A stretch of DNA of 12,026 nucleotides, from positions 1 through 12,026 of the forward strand of contig NZ_CAJZFD010000047.1 of NCBI RefSeq assembly GCF_915069625.1. Direction: 5' to 3'. Positions within the stretch are counted from its first letter, which is position 1. Each line of letters begins with the position of its first letter. A program made the translations under genes and the position numbers. Positions 1-6,461 of this stretch are shown here, one piece after another. This DNA comes from an uncultured Veillonella sp. GTDB lineage: Bacteria; Bacillota; Negativicutes; Veillonellales; Veillonellaceae. Below the pieces are notes generated by a model that was not told the DNA's origin, did no database searches, and saw only the letters and a list, made by a program, of their open reading frames with translations.

Positions 1-82
1 TAGTAGGGTATATTCGGATACTATAAGAGGTTCTTTTTTGCAATTTTGATATAGATTATTAAATATAATCATGATATATGAA

Positions 83-111
83 TGACTTTTCATATATTGT
101 TGTGATATAAT
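83..111 (+). promoter_or_regulatory. Possible promoter of the MATE transporter gene
   Basis: A perfect -10 hexamer TATAAT lies at 106-111 and is preceded by TGA (103-105), giving an extended -10. The -35 is poor (TGACTT at 83-88, spacer 17). The start of transcription would be near 118, about 58 nt before the ATG. An AATCATGATATAT motif sits just upstream at 67-79. Inferred from consensus only. Confidence 0.45.
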
Positions 112-120
112 ACAGAAGAT

Positions 121-144
121 ATTGGGGCTAATAGATAGCTCAAT
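121..144 (+). other. Hairpin at the predicted 5' end of the MATE transcript
   Basis: ATTG at 121-124 pairs with CAAT at 141-144, and GGCTA at 126-130 pairs with TAGCT at 136-140 (one G-U pair). G125 is bulged and the loop is five bases. The stem would begin within a few bases of the predicted transcription start. It may stabilise the mRNA or be regulatory; no known riboswitch is recognised. Confidence 0.35.
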
Positions 145-175
145 CTTATACGATCTTGCATGAATAGGAGTTACT

Positions 176-1585
176 ATGTTAGACCGCATACAACGATGGT
201 TGTCCATTGATGCAATGTTGCCCGCTACAGAACGATTAGGTCCTGTAGGTACAACAAAGCAGATGTATGGCAATTATTTGAAAATAGCTTGGCCTGCTAC
301 ATTACAAGGTTTGATGCTGCAGTTTATGACAGCTATTGATTTAGCCATGGTAGGGGCCCTCGGTGCCTCCGCACTTGCCTCAGTTGGTATTATGGGGCAG
401 CCAGAGATGGTGATGCTCATATTCTGTCGTGCCTTGTCGATTGCGGTAACGGCTATTATAGCTCGCCGCCACGGTGAAAGTGAAGTTGATGGTATGAATG
501 CCGTTCTTAAGCAATCCATACTCTTGAATTTCTTGATTTATGTACCTTTATTGGCAATATGTTTCTTTAATTTAGAGCATATCTTACGCTTTACAGGTGC
601 CGAAGACGGCTATATAGAAACGGCTGTCTGGTATGGCCGTTTTGTTGTCATTAGTCTAATATTCCAATCTTTTAGTCAAATTGTAGGGGCCGCCCTTATT
701 GGGTATGGCAATACTAAGGTTATTTTTAAGTCCAATGTAGTAGGTAATATTTTAAATACTATAATGAACTTCTTCTTGATTTATGGTATTGGATTCTTTC
801 CTGAACTCGGTGTCATGGGCGCCGGTGTTTCGACAATGATTAGTAGTGCCGTTATTGCTCTATTATTACTGCGTACGATTTCACAACATACTACAACGGG
901 ATTAACGTTGCGACATCCTTCAAAGTGGAAGTTTGAACGAACTGTTTTGCACACTATGTTCCACGTAGGTGGTAGCTCATTAGGAGAACAATTTTTTGAA
1001 CGATTTGGTATGTATACGTACACAATGATCGTTGCGTCCTTAGGGGCGGTACCATTAGCAGCACACTATGTATGTATGAATTTGATGGATATATTCTATT
1101 ACTTTGCGATGGGCCTCGGCTTTGCCGGTGCGTCTCATACGGGACAGTGTCTTGGTCATAAACGACCAGATATTGCGAAAACCTATGGTAAAATTGGTGC
1201 CCGCATCGGTCTAGTAGTAGGCCTTGTAAGTGCTCTCATATTTATTGGCCCTGGCGATCTATTAGTACAGTTGTATACTCGTGAAAGTGAAGTCGTTACC
1301 TTAGCGGGTGCCTTAATGGGGATTATGGCTGTTGCAGCATTCCCTCAAGCATTACAGCAAGTATATTCTGGTGTTCTAAAAGGGGCAGGGGATACATATT
1401 ATATTATGAAATATTCCCTTGTTAGTGTAGCTATTATTCGGCCTATCATTACATACCTATTGTGTATTACATTAGGTTTAGGGCTTTTAGGCGCATGGTT
1501 ATCCTTGTGCTTTGACCAGTCCTTACGATTATGTTGCTCCTATATTCGATTTATTCGTGGTGCATGGCAGCATAAGATAGTTTAA
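176..1585 (+). CDS. MATE family multidrug/metabolite efflux transporter
   Basis: This is a 469-residue polytopic inner-membrane protein of the usual MATE length, with about 12 hydrophobic segments. It should export cationic or amphipathic compounds in exchange for Na+ or H+. The family's two-lobe layout is visible. The first lobe opens near residues 38-75 with WPATLQGLMLQF and AMVGALGASALASVG. The second opens near residue 264 with VGGSSLGEQFFERFG, followed by GFAGASHTGQCLG. A GAGDTYY segment near residue 408 resembles the conserved GDT region of TM10-TM11. About 35 mostly polar residues precede the first membrane helix. The ATG at 176 follows AGGAG (166-170). It is the only gene of its unit; the nearest downstream hairpin is at 1900-1937. 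Substrate and NorM/DinF subgroup cannot be decided from sequence. Confidence 0.93.
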   Translation: MLDRIQRWLSIDAMLPATERLGPVGTTKQMYGNYLKIAWPATLQGLMLQFMTAIDLAMVGALGASALASVGIMGQPEMVMLIFCRALSIAVTAIIARRHGESEVDGMNAVLKQSILLNFLIYVPLLAICFFNLEHILRFTGAEDGYIETAVWYGRFVVISLIFQSFSQIVGAALIGYGNTKVIFKSNVVGNILNTIMNFFLIYGIGFFPELGVMGAGVSTMISSAVIALLLLRTISQHTTTGLTLRHPSKWKFERTVLHTMFHVGGSSLGEQFFERFGMYTYTMIVASLGAVPLAAHYVCMNLMDIFYYFAMGLGFAGASHTGQCLGHKRPDIAKTYGKIGARIGLVVGLVSALIFIGPGDLLVQLYTRESEVVTLAGALMGIMAVAAFPQALQQVYSGVLKGAGDTYYIMKYSLVSVAIIRPIITYLLCITLGLGLLGAWLSLCFDQSLRLCCSYIRFIRGAWQHKIV

Positions 1586-1772
1586 TCTTACATGGAAATG
1601 ACAGGAATATTAACTTTGACTATCATTTAAATAGTATTTTTTCATATAAAACCTAAATTTTATAGTATTCGATATAGAGCTTTGGTATAGATAATATCTG
1701 TGTTTTCTACTACTTATCACTTTCTATATTGAAAAAATTAAAATAATTTATGAAAGGTTTATGAAAAAGTTC
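1586..1772. other. Non-coding stretch downstream of the MATE gene, no clear feature
   Basis: The sequence is very AT-rich with no credible gene. The only inverted repeat noted is TATAAAA/TTTTATA (1645-1651 and 1658-1664), made wholly of A-T pairs and unconvincing as a terminator. The MATE transcript therefore has no terminator of its own here and may run on to the hairpin at 1900-1937. Confidence 0.5.
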
Positions 1773-1801
1773 TTGCATATTCAATTTGTTTGATGTACAA
1801 T
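1773..1801 (+). promoter_or_regulatory. Possible promoter for a small RNA
   Basis: TTGCAT at 1773-1778 and TACAAT at 1796-1801 are separated by 17 bases, behind an A/T-rich upstream tract. The -10 matches 5 of 6 consensus bases but the -35 only 3 of 6. Transcription would start near 1808. No gene on the plus strand follows, so the product would be a short RNA ending at the intrinsic terminator about 130 nt downstream. Confidence 0.4.
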
Positions 1802-1807
1802 ACGAAA

Positions 1808-1937
1808 TGTGGAAAAAATGACACATTGGGGAATGTGTTATCGGACCAGAAATCTATGATTTCATGTATATATGTAAGGGATATATATAAGAAACAAGCA
1901 AAAACCGCCTTAGTTCAGCTAAGGCGGTTTTTGTTTT
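1808..1937 (+). ncRNA. Candidate structured small RNA (about 130 nt), unclassified
   Basis: Between a possible promoter and an intrinsic terminator lie two further neat stem-loops and no credible reading frame. Hairpin 1 is ACACATT (1821-1827), loop GGGG, AATGTGT (1832-1838), extendable by a G-U and a T-A pair. Hairpin 2 is GAAATC (1849-1854), loop TAT, GATTTC (1858-1863). The third is the terminator stem at 1900-1932. The only ATG-started frame inside (from 1819) is 13 codons without a ribosome binding site. It does not resemble the long rod of 6S RNA, and I recognise no Rfam family. The alternative is that it is simply the structured 3' end of the MATE mRNA. Confidence 0.4.
1900..1937. terminator. 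Intrinsic terminator, probably bidirectional
   Basis: A 14-bp perfect stem (1900-1913 with 1919-1932) contains the core ACCGCCTTAG/CTAAGGCGGT around a 5-base loop. T-rich sequence follows on the plus strand, and the A run on the left arm gives a T run on the minus strand. It lies immediately beyond the stop codon of the minus-strand amidotransferase. It can therefore end that gene from the right and the small RNA or MATE transcript from the left. Confidence 0.9.
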
Positions 1938-2643
1938 ATAAATGATTTTGTTCAAGCCAGGCGATGCATGCGGCTTTTCCTGCAGCAGGTAACTCTTGAC
2001 GTAGGCGTTTTGCATCTTCTCTAAGTTTAGGAATATCGATACCCGCGTTAGAAAGTTCTGCACAATGGCCTACAAGCCAACTTTCAATGAAAGCAGGATC
2101 AGCCTCCATATGGAATTGAAGACCTAAAATATGTGTGCCTACGGAGAATGCTTGATTTGGGCATAACTCTGTTTTAGCAAGTCGCACCGCACCTTTAGGG
2201 ATTTCAAATTCATCACCATGCCAGTGAAGAACTGGTACATTGCCTAGCAATGCTAGTGGGGAGGAGGCCCCTTCAGGAGTGTACTCTAGCGGGCCAAAGC
2301 CAATTTCTTTCTTACCATGCTTCATAGGTCCTACGTGACCACCCATGATACGGGAAATGAGTTGAGCGCCTAAACAGATGCCTAGCAATGGCTTTTTACT
2401 ATTAATACGATCTGTAATGAATTTGATTTCATCTGTTAAGAACGGATAGAGTTCCTCATCGTACGCGCCAATAGGGGCACCGCAAACGATGACTAAATCA
2501 GCCGCTGTTGCATCATAGTGTTCAAAATTGGCAAGGGGAGCCTCGATGTATGTTAGTTCAAACCCTCGATTAGTAAGGACTGACTCTAAAATACCGGCAT
2601 TTTCAAAGTTAATATGACGTACAATATAAGCTGTTTTGCTCAT
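1936..2643 (-). CDS. Class I glutamine amidotransferase (GMP synthase-like, stand-alone)
   Basis: This 235-residue cytosolic protein has the class I glutamine amidotransferase fold, which hydrolyses glutamine and passes ammonia to an acceptor. The nucleophile elbow GICLGAQL carries Cys90. His178 and Glu180 in LQFHMEAD complete the Cys-His-Glu triad, so the enzyme should be active. HWHGDEFEIP (140-149) and the G-rich RIMGGHVGP segment match the stand-alone COG0518-type proteins often annotated as GMP synthase-like. No ATP-pyrophosphatase or other synthetase domain is fused or adjacent, so the acceptor is unknown. Related enzymes act on gamma-glutamyl compounds, which remains a possibility. The start is well supported by AGGAGG (2648-2653) just ahead of the ATG. 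It is transcribed alone, divergent from the aquaporin gene. Confidence 0.9.
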   Translation of the reverse strand: MSKTAYIVRHINFENAGILESVLTNRGFELTYIEAPLANFEHYDATAADLVIVCGAPIGAYDEELYPFLTDEIKFITDRINSKKPLLGICLGAQLISRIMGGHVGPMKHGKKEIGFGPLEYTPEGASSPLALLGNVPVLHWHGDEFEIPKGAVRLAKTELCPNQAFSVGTHILGLQFHMEADPAFIESWLVGHCAELSNAGIDIPKLREDAKRLRQELPAAGKAACIAWLEQNHL

Positions 2644-2709
2644 GGTTCCTCCTATATAGCTCGATATAACTCTATATATAATAGTAATTTCTACAAAGTA
2701 TGTAGTATC

Positions 2710-2718
2710 AGTATATCA
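2710..2718 (-). promoter_or_regulatory. Possible extended -10 promoter of the amidotransferase gene
   Basis: Read on the minus strand, TATACT (2710-2715) is preceded by TGA (2716-2718), an extended -10. No good -35 is seen. A 12-bp palindrome, ATTCTATAGAAT (2720-2731), lies in the spacer region just upstream and could be an operator. The leader would be about 60 nt. Confidence 0.4.
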
Positions 2719-2739
2719 TATTCTATAGAATTTATTGTG

Positions 2740-2751
2740 TGATGAAAATCA
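2740..2751. promoter_or_regulatory. TGAT-N4-ATCA palindrome between divergent genes
   Basis: TGAT (2740-2743) and ATCA (2748-2751) flank GAAA. The core equals that of FNR/CRP-family boxes (TTGAT-N4-ATCAA), but the outermost base of each half-site differs (G and T). The right half is part of AATCATGATATAT (2747-2759), also found at 67-79. The regulator cannot be named from this. Confidence 0.25.
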
Positions 2752-2849
2752 TGATATATAAAAATACTAGGTAAATACTGTCTTATTAACAGATATAGAT
2801 ATTAAAATTTAGGAAAATATATTTTGTGAAATTATATCGAAAAAAGTCG

Positions 2850-2877
2850 TTGACATAATTTAGAAAATGTTTATAAT
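2850..2877 (+). promoter_or_regulatory. Strong sigma-A promoter of the aquaporin gene
   Basis: TTGACA (2850-2855) and TATAAT (2872-2877) are both perfect consensus hexamers with a 16-base spacer. Transcription should start near 2884, giving a leader of about 70 nt that ends in GGAGGAAG before the ATG. This is the best promoter in the window and suggests strong expression. Confidence 0.85.
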
Positions 2878-2954
2878 GATGAGAGTAACATGAAATCCCA
2901 TAGAGAGGGAAGACATGCCTTTTAGTTCATGAAGGTATTGTAAGGAGGAAGAAC

Positions 2955-3650
2955 ATGAACAAGTATATTGCTGAATTTATTGGCACAATGATTTTGGTAT
3001 TCTTTGGTACTGGTACTGCCGTTGTAACAGGTGGCTTTACTGGTGGTCTTGGTTTGGGTTACTTGGGCGTTGTAGCAATTGCATTAGCATTCGGTTTGAC
3101 AATTGTTGCTGGCGCATACGCAATCGGTCACGTATCTGGTTGCCACGTTAACCCTGCAGTATCCATTGGTGTATGGCTTTCTGGTCGTATGTCTGCTAAG
3201 GATTTTGCTGGTTATGTAGTAGCTCAAGTTATTGGTGCTTTCGCTGGTACAGGTTTGTTGAGTGTAGTCGTAAATGGCTCTGAAACACTTTCTGGTTTTG
3301 GTGCTGATGGCTACGGTACATTAAGTGCAGTTGGCCTTTCCATGGGCGGTGCATTTGTAGTGGAAACATTCCTTACATTTGTATTCGTACTTGTAATCCT
3401 TGGCGTAACAGCTAGTGAAAAAACATCTGCTCTTGCAGGTCTTGTAATTGGTGCTACATTGACAATGGTTCACTTGATCGGTATTCCATTGACTGGTACA
3501 TCTGTAAACCCAGCTCGTGCATTAGCTCCAGCTGTATTCACAGGTGGTGAAGCATTGGCTCAAGTATGGCTCTTCATCGTGGCTCCTTTAGTAGGTGGTG
3601 CGATTGCGGCTGTATTCCATCGTGCATGGTTCTCTGTAAAAGAAAACTAA
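2955..3650 (+). CDS. aqpZ: MIP family channel, AqpZ-type aquaporin
   Basis: This is a 231-residue inner-membrane channel with six transmembrane segments and two half-helices, the usual bacterial aquaporin size. Both NPA boxes are intact (HVNPAV, Asn66; SVNPAR, Asn185). The selectivity-filter residues aligned to E. coli AqpZ (F43, H174, T183, R189) are Phe46, His173, Thr182 and Arg188. These predict water selectivity rather than glycerol (GlpF) transport. One small departure is Cys63 in SGCHVNP, where AqpZ has Gly. The ATG follows AAGGAGGAAG. Codon choice is biased to GGT, GCT and GTA, as in ompA, which with the consensus promoter suggests high expression. It has its own promoter and terminator. 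The water-channel assignment is inferred from filter residues; the family assignment is firm. Confidence 0.94.
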   Translation: MNKYIAEFIGTMILVFFGTGTAVVTGGFTGGLGLGYLGVVAIALAFGLTIVAGAYAIGHVSGCHVNPAVSIGVWLSGRMSAKDFAGYVVAQVIGAFAGTGLLSVVVNGSETLSGFGADGYGTLSAVGLSMGGAFVVETFLTFVFVLVILGVTASEKTSALAGLVIGATLTMVHLIGIPLTGTSVNPARALAPAVFTGGEALAQVWLFIVAPLVGGAIAAVFHRAWFSVKEN

Positions 3651-3660
3651 TTGAATCTAT

Positions 3661-3690
3661 AACGCCTACGGAAACGTAGGCGTTTTCTTT
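3661..3690 (+). terminator. Intrinsic terminator of the aquaporin gene
   Basis: A perfect 10-bp stem, AACGCCTACG / CGTAGGCGTT, closes on a GAAA tetraloop (3671-3674) and is followed by TTCTTTT. It lies 10 bases after the stop codon. Confidence 0.92.
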
Positions 3691-3886
3691 TATTCAGTTG
3701 AATTTAAAGATTTGCTAAGATAAGTATAAGATATATCTTAAAAGAATAAAGGATTAGCTCATCTATCCTATAATTAGAACCTCAATGTTCCTATATTATA
3801 AAGATAGTTATATTTTTGGATTTAGAATTTATAACATCTATGTATAGATAAATTTCGAAATCCTCATGATAATTTCATAAAAGATA
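3691..3886. other. AT-rich region between aquaporin terminator and ompA promoter
   Basis: No gene is visible. It holds a 14-bp palindrome TAAGATATATCTTA (3727-3740), a short inverted repeat AGGAT/ATCCT (3750-3754 and 3765-3769), and TCATGATA (3864-3871) just upstream of the ompA -35. These may be regulatory, but none matches a site I can name. Confidence 0.4.
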
Positions 3887-3915
3887 TTGAAAATTATCGA
3901 AAAGTTGTGTAAAAT
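3887..3915 (+). promoter_or_regulatory. Promoter of ompA
   Basis: TTGAAA (3887-3892) and TAAAAT (3910-3915) have an ideal 17-base spacer; each hexamer is close to consensus. Transcription would start near 3922 and give a leader of about 55 nt. Confidence 0.6.
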
Positions 3916-3933
3916 GAAAGTATATTATTACCA

Positions 3934-3964
3934 AAGGCCTGTGTATTGTTAAAGGCTGTTATTG
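3934..3964 (+). repeat. Imperfect tandem repeat in the ompA leader
   Basis: AAAGGCCTGTGTATTG (3934-3949) is followed after two bases by AAAGGCTGTTATTG (3951-3964). The units share AAAGGC, TGT and TATTG. The second unit runs directly into the GGAGGG ribosome binding site, so the repeat could affect translation or be a recent duplication. Confidence 0.45.
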
Positions 3965-3976
3965 GAGGGAATTATA

Positions 3977-5014
3977 ATGAACAAAAAATTATTAGCTTTA
4001 TTGGCAGTTGCTGCTGTAGGCGTATCTGTAGCTGGCGCAACTCCACAAACTCAATTCAACAAAGGTGAATTCCAAGTTGATCTTGGTGCAGCTCATTCTA
4101 AAGCAAAAACTGAACACTTCAATGCTGATGCAAAATGGAACTTTGATGGTGGTTTGACTTATGCTTTGTCTGATAAAACTGCTTTACAATACCAATATCA
4201 TGGTTTGAATGATAAATTAGGTGGTATTGGCTACAGTGATAAAATGCACGAAGTAAACTTGGTTCAATCCTTGAACAAAAACTTCGCAGTATATGGTGGT
4301 TATGCTCATATTTCTGGCGATGACTTTGCTAAAGCAAACAACATTGCACAAGCTGGTGTAATTGGTAAAGCTAACCTTGGCTCCAAAGTTGAAGTTTATG
4401 GTAAAGCTGGTGTAGGTACTAAGAAAACTTCCACTTGGGAAGCTGGCTTAGGCTACAAAGTAAACGAAGATTTGGATATCAACGCTGGTTACCGTTATAT
4501 CAACACAAAACATGCAGATAATGAAAATATCTCCTTCCAAGGTCCTGTAGTTGGCTTGTCCTACCGTTTCGGTGGTCACAAAACAGTGGCTCCTGTAGCT
4601 ACTCCAGCTCCAGCACCTGTATACACTCCAGCTCCAGCTCCTGTAGTAGAAGCTCCTGTATACAAAACTCCTAAATTGGATTACTATGTACAATCCATCT
4701 ACTTCGATTCCGACCAAGATGTAGCTCGTGCAGACCAATATCCAAACTTAACAGCTGCTGTAAATGCTGCTAACCAATACTCTCAAGACCAAGTTAAATT
4801 GTTGGGTAATGCTGATACTGACGCAACTCCTCAATACAACGTTGGCTTGTCTGAACGCCGCGTACAATACGTAGCTCAATACTTAGTAAACAACGGCGTA
4901 TCTGCTGATCGTTTAATCGGTATTGCTAATGGCGACACTAAACCAGTTGCAACTAACTCCACTGCAGCAGGTAAAGCTGAAAACCGTCGTGTAGACGTTT
5001 ACATTCATCGCTAA
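3977..5014 (+). CDS. ompA: OmpA family outer-membrane beta-barrel protein with peptidoglycan-binding domain
   Basis: This is a 345-residue outer-membrane protein expected to link the outer membrane to the cell wall. Residues 1-21 are a signal peptide (MNKK, hydrophobic core, cleavage near AGA-TPQ). About 23-198 are alternating aromatic/polar strands of a small barrel, ending in LSYRFGG. Residues 204-230 are a Pro/Ala/Val linker. From about 238 to 343 lies the OmpA C-terminal domain, with YNVGLSERR, GDTKPVATN and AENRRVDVYI. The diaminopimelate-binding Asp and Arg of the family fall on Asp280 and Arg295, though the usual GHTD reads GNAD. ATG 3977 is preferred over an in-frame TTG at 3962, because that TTG overlaps the GGAGGG binding site and would precede the signal peptide. 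Promoter, terminator and codon bias indicate a highly expressed single gene. Confidence 0.95.
   Translation: MNKKLLALLAVAAVGVSVAGATPQTQFNKGEFQVDLGAAHSKAKTEHFNADAKWNFDGGLTYALSDKTALQYQYHGLNDKLGGIGYSDKMHEVNLVQSLNKNFAVYGGYAHISGDDFAKANNIAQAGVIGKANLGSKVEVYGKAGVGTKKTSTWEAGLGYKVNEDLDINAGYRYINTKHADNENISFQGPVVGLSYRFGGHKTVAPVATPAPAPVYTPAPAPVVEAPVYKTPKLDYYVQSIYFDSDQDVARADQYPNLTAAVNAANQYSQDQVKLLGNADTDATPQYNVGLSERRVQYVAQYLVNNGVSADRLIGIANGDTKPVATNSTAAGKAENRRVDVYIHR
4601..4648 (+). repeat. Tandem 24-bp repeat encoding the Pro-Ala linker of OmpA
   Basis: Two adjacent 24-bp units (4601-4624 and 4625-4648) both start ACTCCAGCTCCAGC and agree at about 20 positions. They encode TPAPAPVY and TPAPAPVV in the hinge between barrel and peptidoglycan domain. 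GCTCCTGTA recurs at 4589, 4636 and 4652. Unit number may vary between strains. Confidence 0.8.
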
Positions 5015-5047
5015 TCTTCAATCTAATTTAGATTAGACATACAATAT

Positions 5048-5113
5048 AGTCCACCTTCTATCATGCTCTCGTGTTCATCGGGGGACCGAGCATGTGATAA
5101 GGTGGACTTTTGT
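5048..5113 (+). terminator. Long intrinsic terminator of ompA
   Basis: AGTCCACCTT (5048-5057) pairs with AAGGTGGACT (5099-5108). After a small internal irregularity, ATC pairs with GAT and ATGCTC (5063-5068) with GAGCAT (5088-5093). The stem is followed by TTTTGTGTT. It is longer than the other terminators here, fitting a heavily transcribed gene. Confidence 0.85.
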
Positions 5114-5121
5114 GTTATACT
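5113..5121 (+). promoter_or_regulatory. Possible extended -10 promoter of the AI-2E family gene
   Basis: TGT followed by TATACT (5116-5121) forms an extended -10 directly behind the ompA terminator; no good -35 exists. The leader would be about 78 nt. It contains CATACAAT twice (5129-5136 and 5144-5151, 15-bp period), and a third copy lies at 5038-5045 before the terminator. This is a weak call. Confidence 0.3.
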
Positions 5122-5205
5122 AAGCTTGCATACAATCGTAGGTCATACAATGTTCATTAAGTTTTGGTAATGTATGCGTTGTGAGTATAGTAAAGTAGGT
5201 TATAT

Positions 5206-6327
5206 ATGAAAAGATTTAAATATTATAAACCGCTTATAGGGGCCATAATATTGGCGGGTGTTATGATTATGATGGCACTGCGTATCAGCGATATTGCTAA
5301 TGCTATTGATGCCGTCGTTACAGCTTTTGTTCCACTTATAGTAGGTGCTTGTATCGCATTTGTGCTAGATATTCTAGTGGTGCGTTATGAACGCTGGCTG
5401 TGGCCTAAGAGTAAAACAGGTTGGAAAGATAAAATTAGACGACCTTTAAGTCTCATTTTATCCTTTGTCACAATCAGTGCTATCGTTTATTTTATTGCTC
5501 GTATGGCGATTCCACAATTGATTCACTCCATGTCGATCATCGTGGCTTCTTCGCCACAGTTGTATACAGATTTCCAAACATGGATGCAACACTTTACAGA
5601 AACCATTCCAATGGCCTCCAATCAAACTCTTATGGATACCTTGAGTGGTGAAAGTATTGTTAAATATACTCGCGAGTGGGGCACAAAGGGTGGTACATAC
5701 CTAGTTAATGCGATGGGGACAGCCTTATCGTGGACTTTGAATATAGGTTTAGGTTTAATCTTTGCCATTTATATGTTGCTCGATAAAGAGCGACTTATGA
5801 TGCAAGGTAAACGAATCCTAAAAGCCTATGCATCTGATGAGTGGGTTAATCGTGTTAGTTATGTGACACGCGTAGCTGTTCAAACTTTTAGTAACTTCTT
5901 TGTAGGTCAGTTTATAGATGCCTTGATTTTAGGTATTATGGTGGGCATTTCATTGTGGGCATTTAATATCGAATATGCTACTACGATTGCCTGTGTTATT
6001 GGTCTTACTGCATTAATTCCATTGCTAGGTATTTATGTAGGGGGCGTTATAGGCGCAGTTATCTTACTTACTGTTAGTCCTATGGATGCATTAATCTATG
6101 TGATTATATTAGAGGTTCTTCATCAAATTGAAAGTAACTTTATTTATCCTAAGATTGTAGGTAATTCCGTTGGTTTACCTGGTTTGTGGGTATTTGCAGC
6201 CGTTATCGTAGGCGGTAGTTTAATGGGGGTTACTGGCATGTTGATTGGCGTACCTTTGGTGGCAACATGTTACAAATTACTTATGACTGATGTAAACGAT
6301 CGACTTGCATCGAATGAAGGTTTATAG
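5206..6327 (+). CDS. AI-2E family transporter (UPF0118/TqsA-like membrane protein)
   Basis: This 373-residue inner-membrane protein has the AI-2E transporter family layout (PF01594). A hydrophobic N-terminal pair (about 9-60) and a third helix near 82-105 are followed by a long soluble segment (about 110-170). A cluster of helices fills the C-terminal half. Family signatures seen are IFAIYMLLDKERL (near 190), FVGQFIDALILGI (near 235) and IESNFIYPKIVGNSVGLPGL (near 305-325), then VGGSLMGVTGMLIGVP. Members have been linked to export of autoinducer-2, and some to Na+/H+ antiport; which applies here cannot be told. The ATG has only a modest AAGTAGG site ahead of it. No terminator is seen between it and the next gene, so read-through into the PepSY gene is possible. 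Confidence 0.9.
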   Translation: MKRFKYYKPLIGAIILAGVMIMMALRISDIANAIDAVVTAFVPLIVGACIAFVLDILVVRYERWLWPKSKTGWKDKIRRPLSLILSFVTISAIVYFIARMAIPQLIHSMSIIVASSPQLYTDFQTWMQHFTETIPMASNQTLMDTLSGESIVKYTREWGTKGGTYLVNAMGTALSWTLNIGLGLIFAIYMLLDKERLMMQGKRILKAYASDEWVNRVSYVTRVAVQTFSNFFVGQFIDALILGIMVGISLWAFNIEYATTIACVIGLTALIPLLGIYVGGVIGAVILLTVSPMDALIYVIILEVLHQIESNFIYPKIVGNSVGLPGLWVFAAVIVGGSLMGVTGMLIGVPLVATCYKLLMTDVNDRLASNEGL

Positions 6328-6367
6328 TATATTGTCTAAATAATATATCTATTTATGTATGTTTTGT

Positions 6368-6386
6368 GTGCTGTTGCATATAGCAC
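6368..6386. promoter_or_regulatory. Inverted repeat upstream of the PepSY gene
   Basis: GTGCT (6368-6372) and AGCAC (6382-6386) flank nine bases. The repeat lies 76 bases before the PepSY gene start and 41 bases after the AI-2E stop. No convincing promoter was found in this 134-base gap, so this is at most a possible operator. Confidence 0.25.
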
Positions 6387-6461
6387 GAAATTATAGTAAT
6401 TCTAGTATACGGATGGCTTTTACCATAGGTGAAAGCATTGTATATAGTAGGAGGATATGTA

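Noticed and set aside
1808..1937. 6S RNA
   Set aside because: The fold is three short separate hairpins instead of one long interrupted rod, and the length is below the usual 6S size.
1854..2063. Minus-strand reading frame of 69 codons across the terminator
   Set aside because: It runs through the terminator hairpin and the 3' end of the amidotransferase gene in another frame, with no family resemblance.
2955..3650. Glycerol facilitator GlpF
   Set aside because: The selectivity-filter residues (Phe46, His173, Thr182, Arg188) match water-specific AqpZ, and no glycerol kinase or dehydrogenase gene is adjacent.
3962..3976. TTG start giving OmpA five extra residues
   Set aside because: The TTG overlaps the GGAGGG binding site, and the normal signal peptide start MNKK follows at 3977.
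6429..6461. GTG start giving the PepSY protein eleven extra residues
   Set aside because: It reads through the AGGAGG site that serves ATG 6462, and the extra residues would precede a canonical signal peptide.
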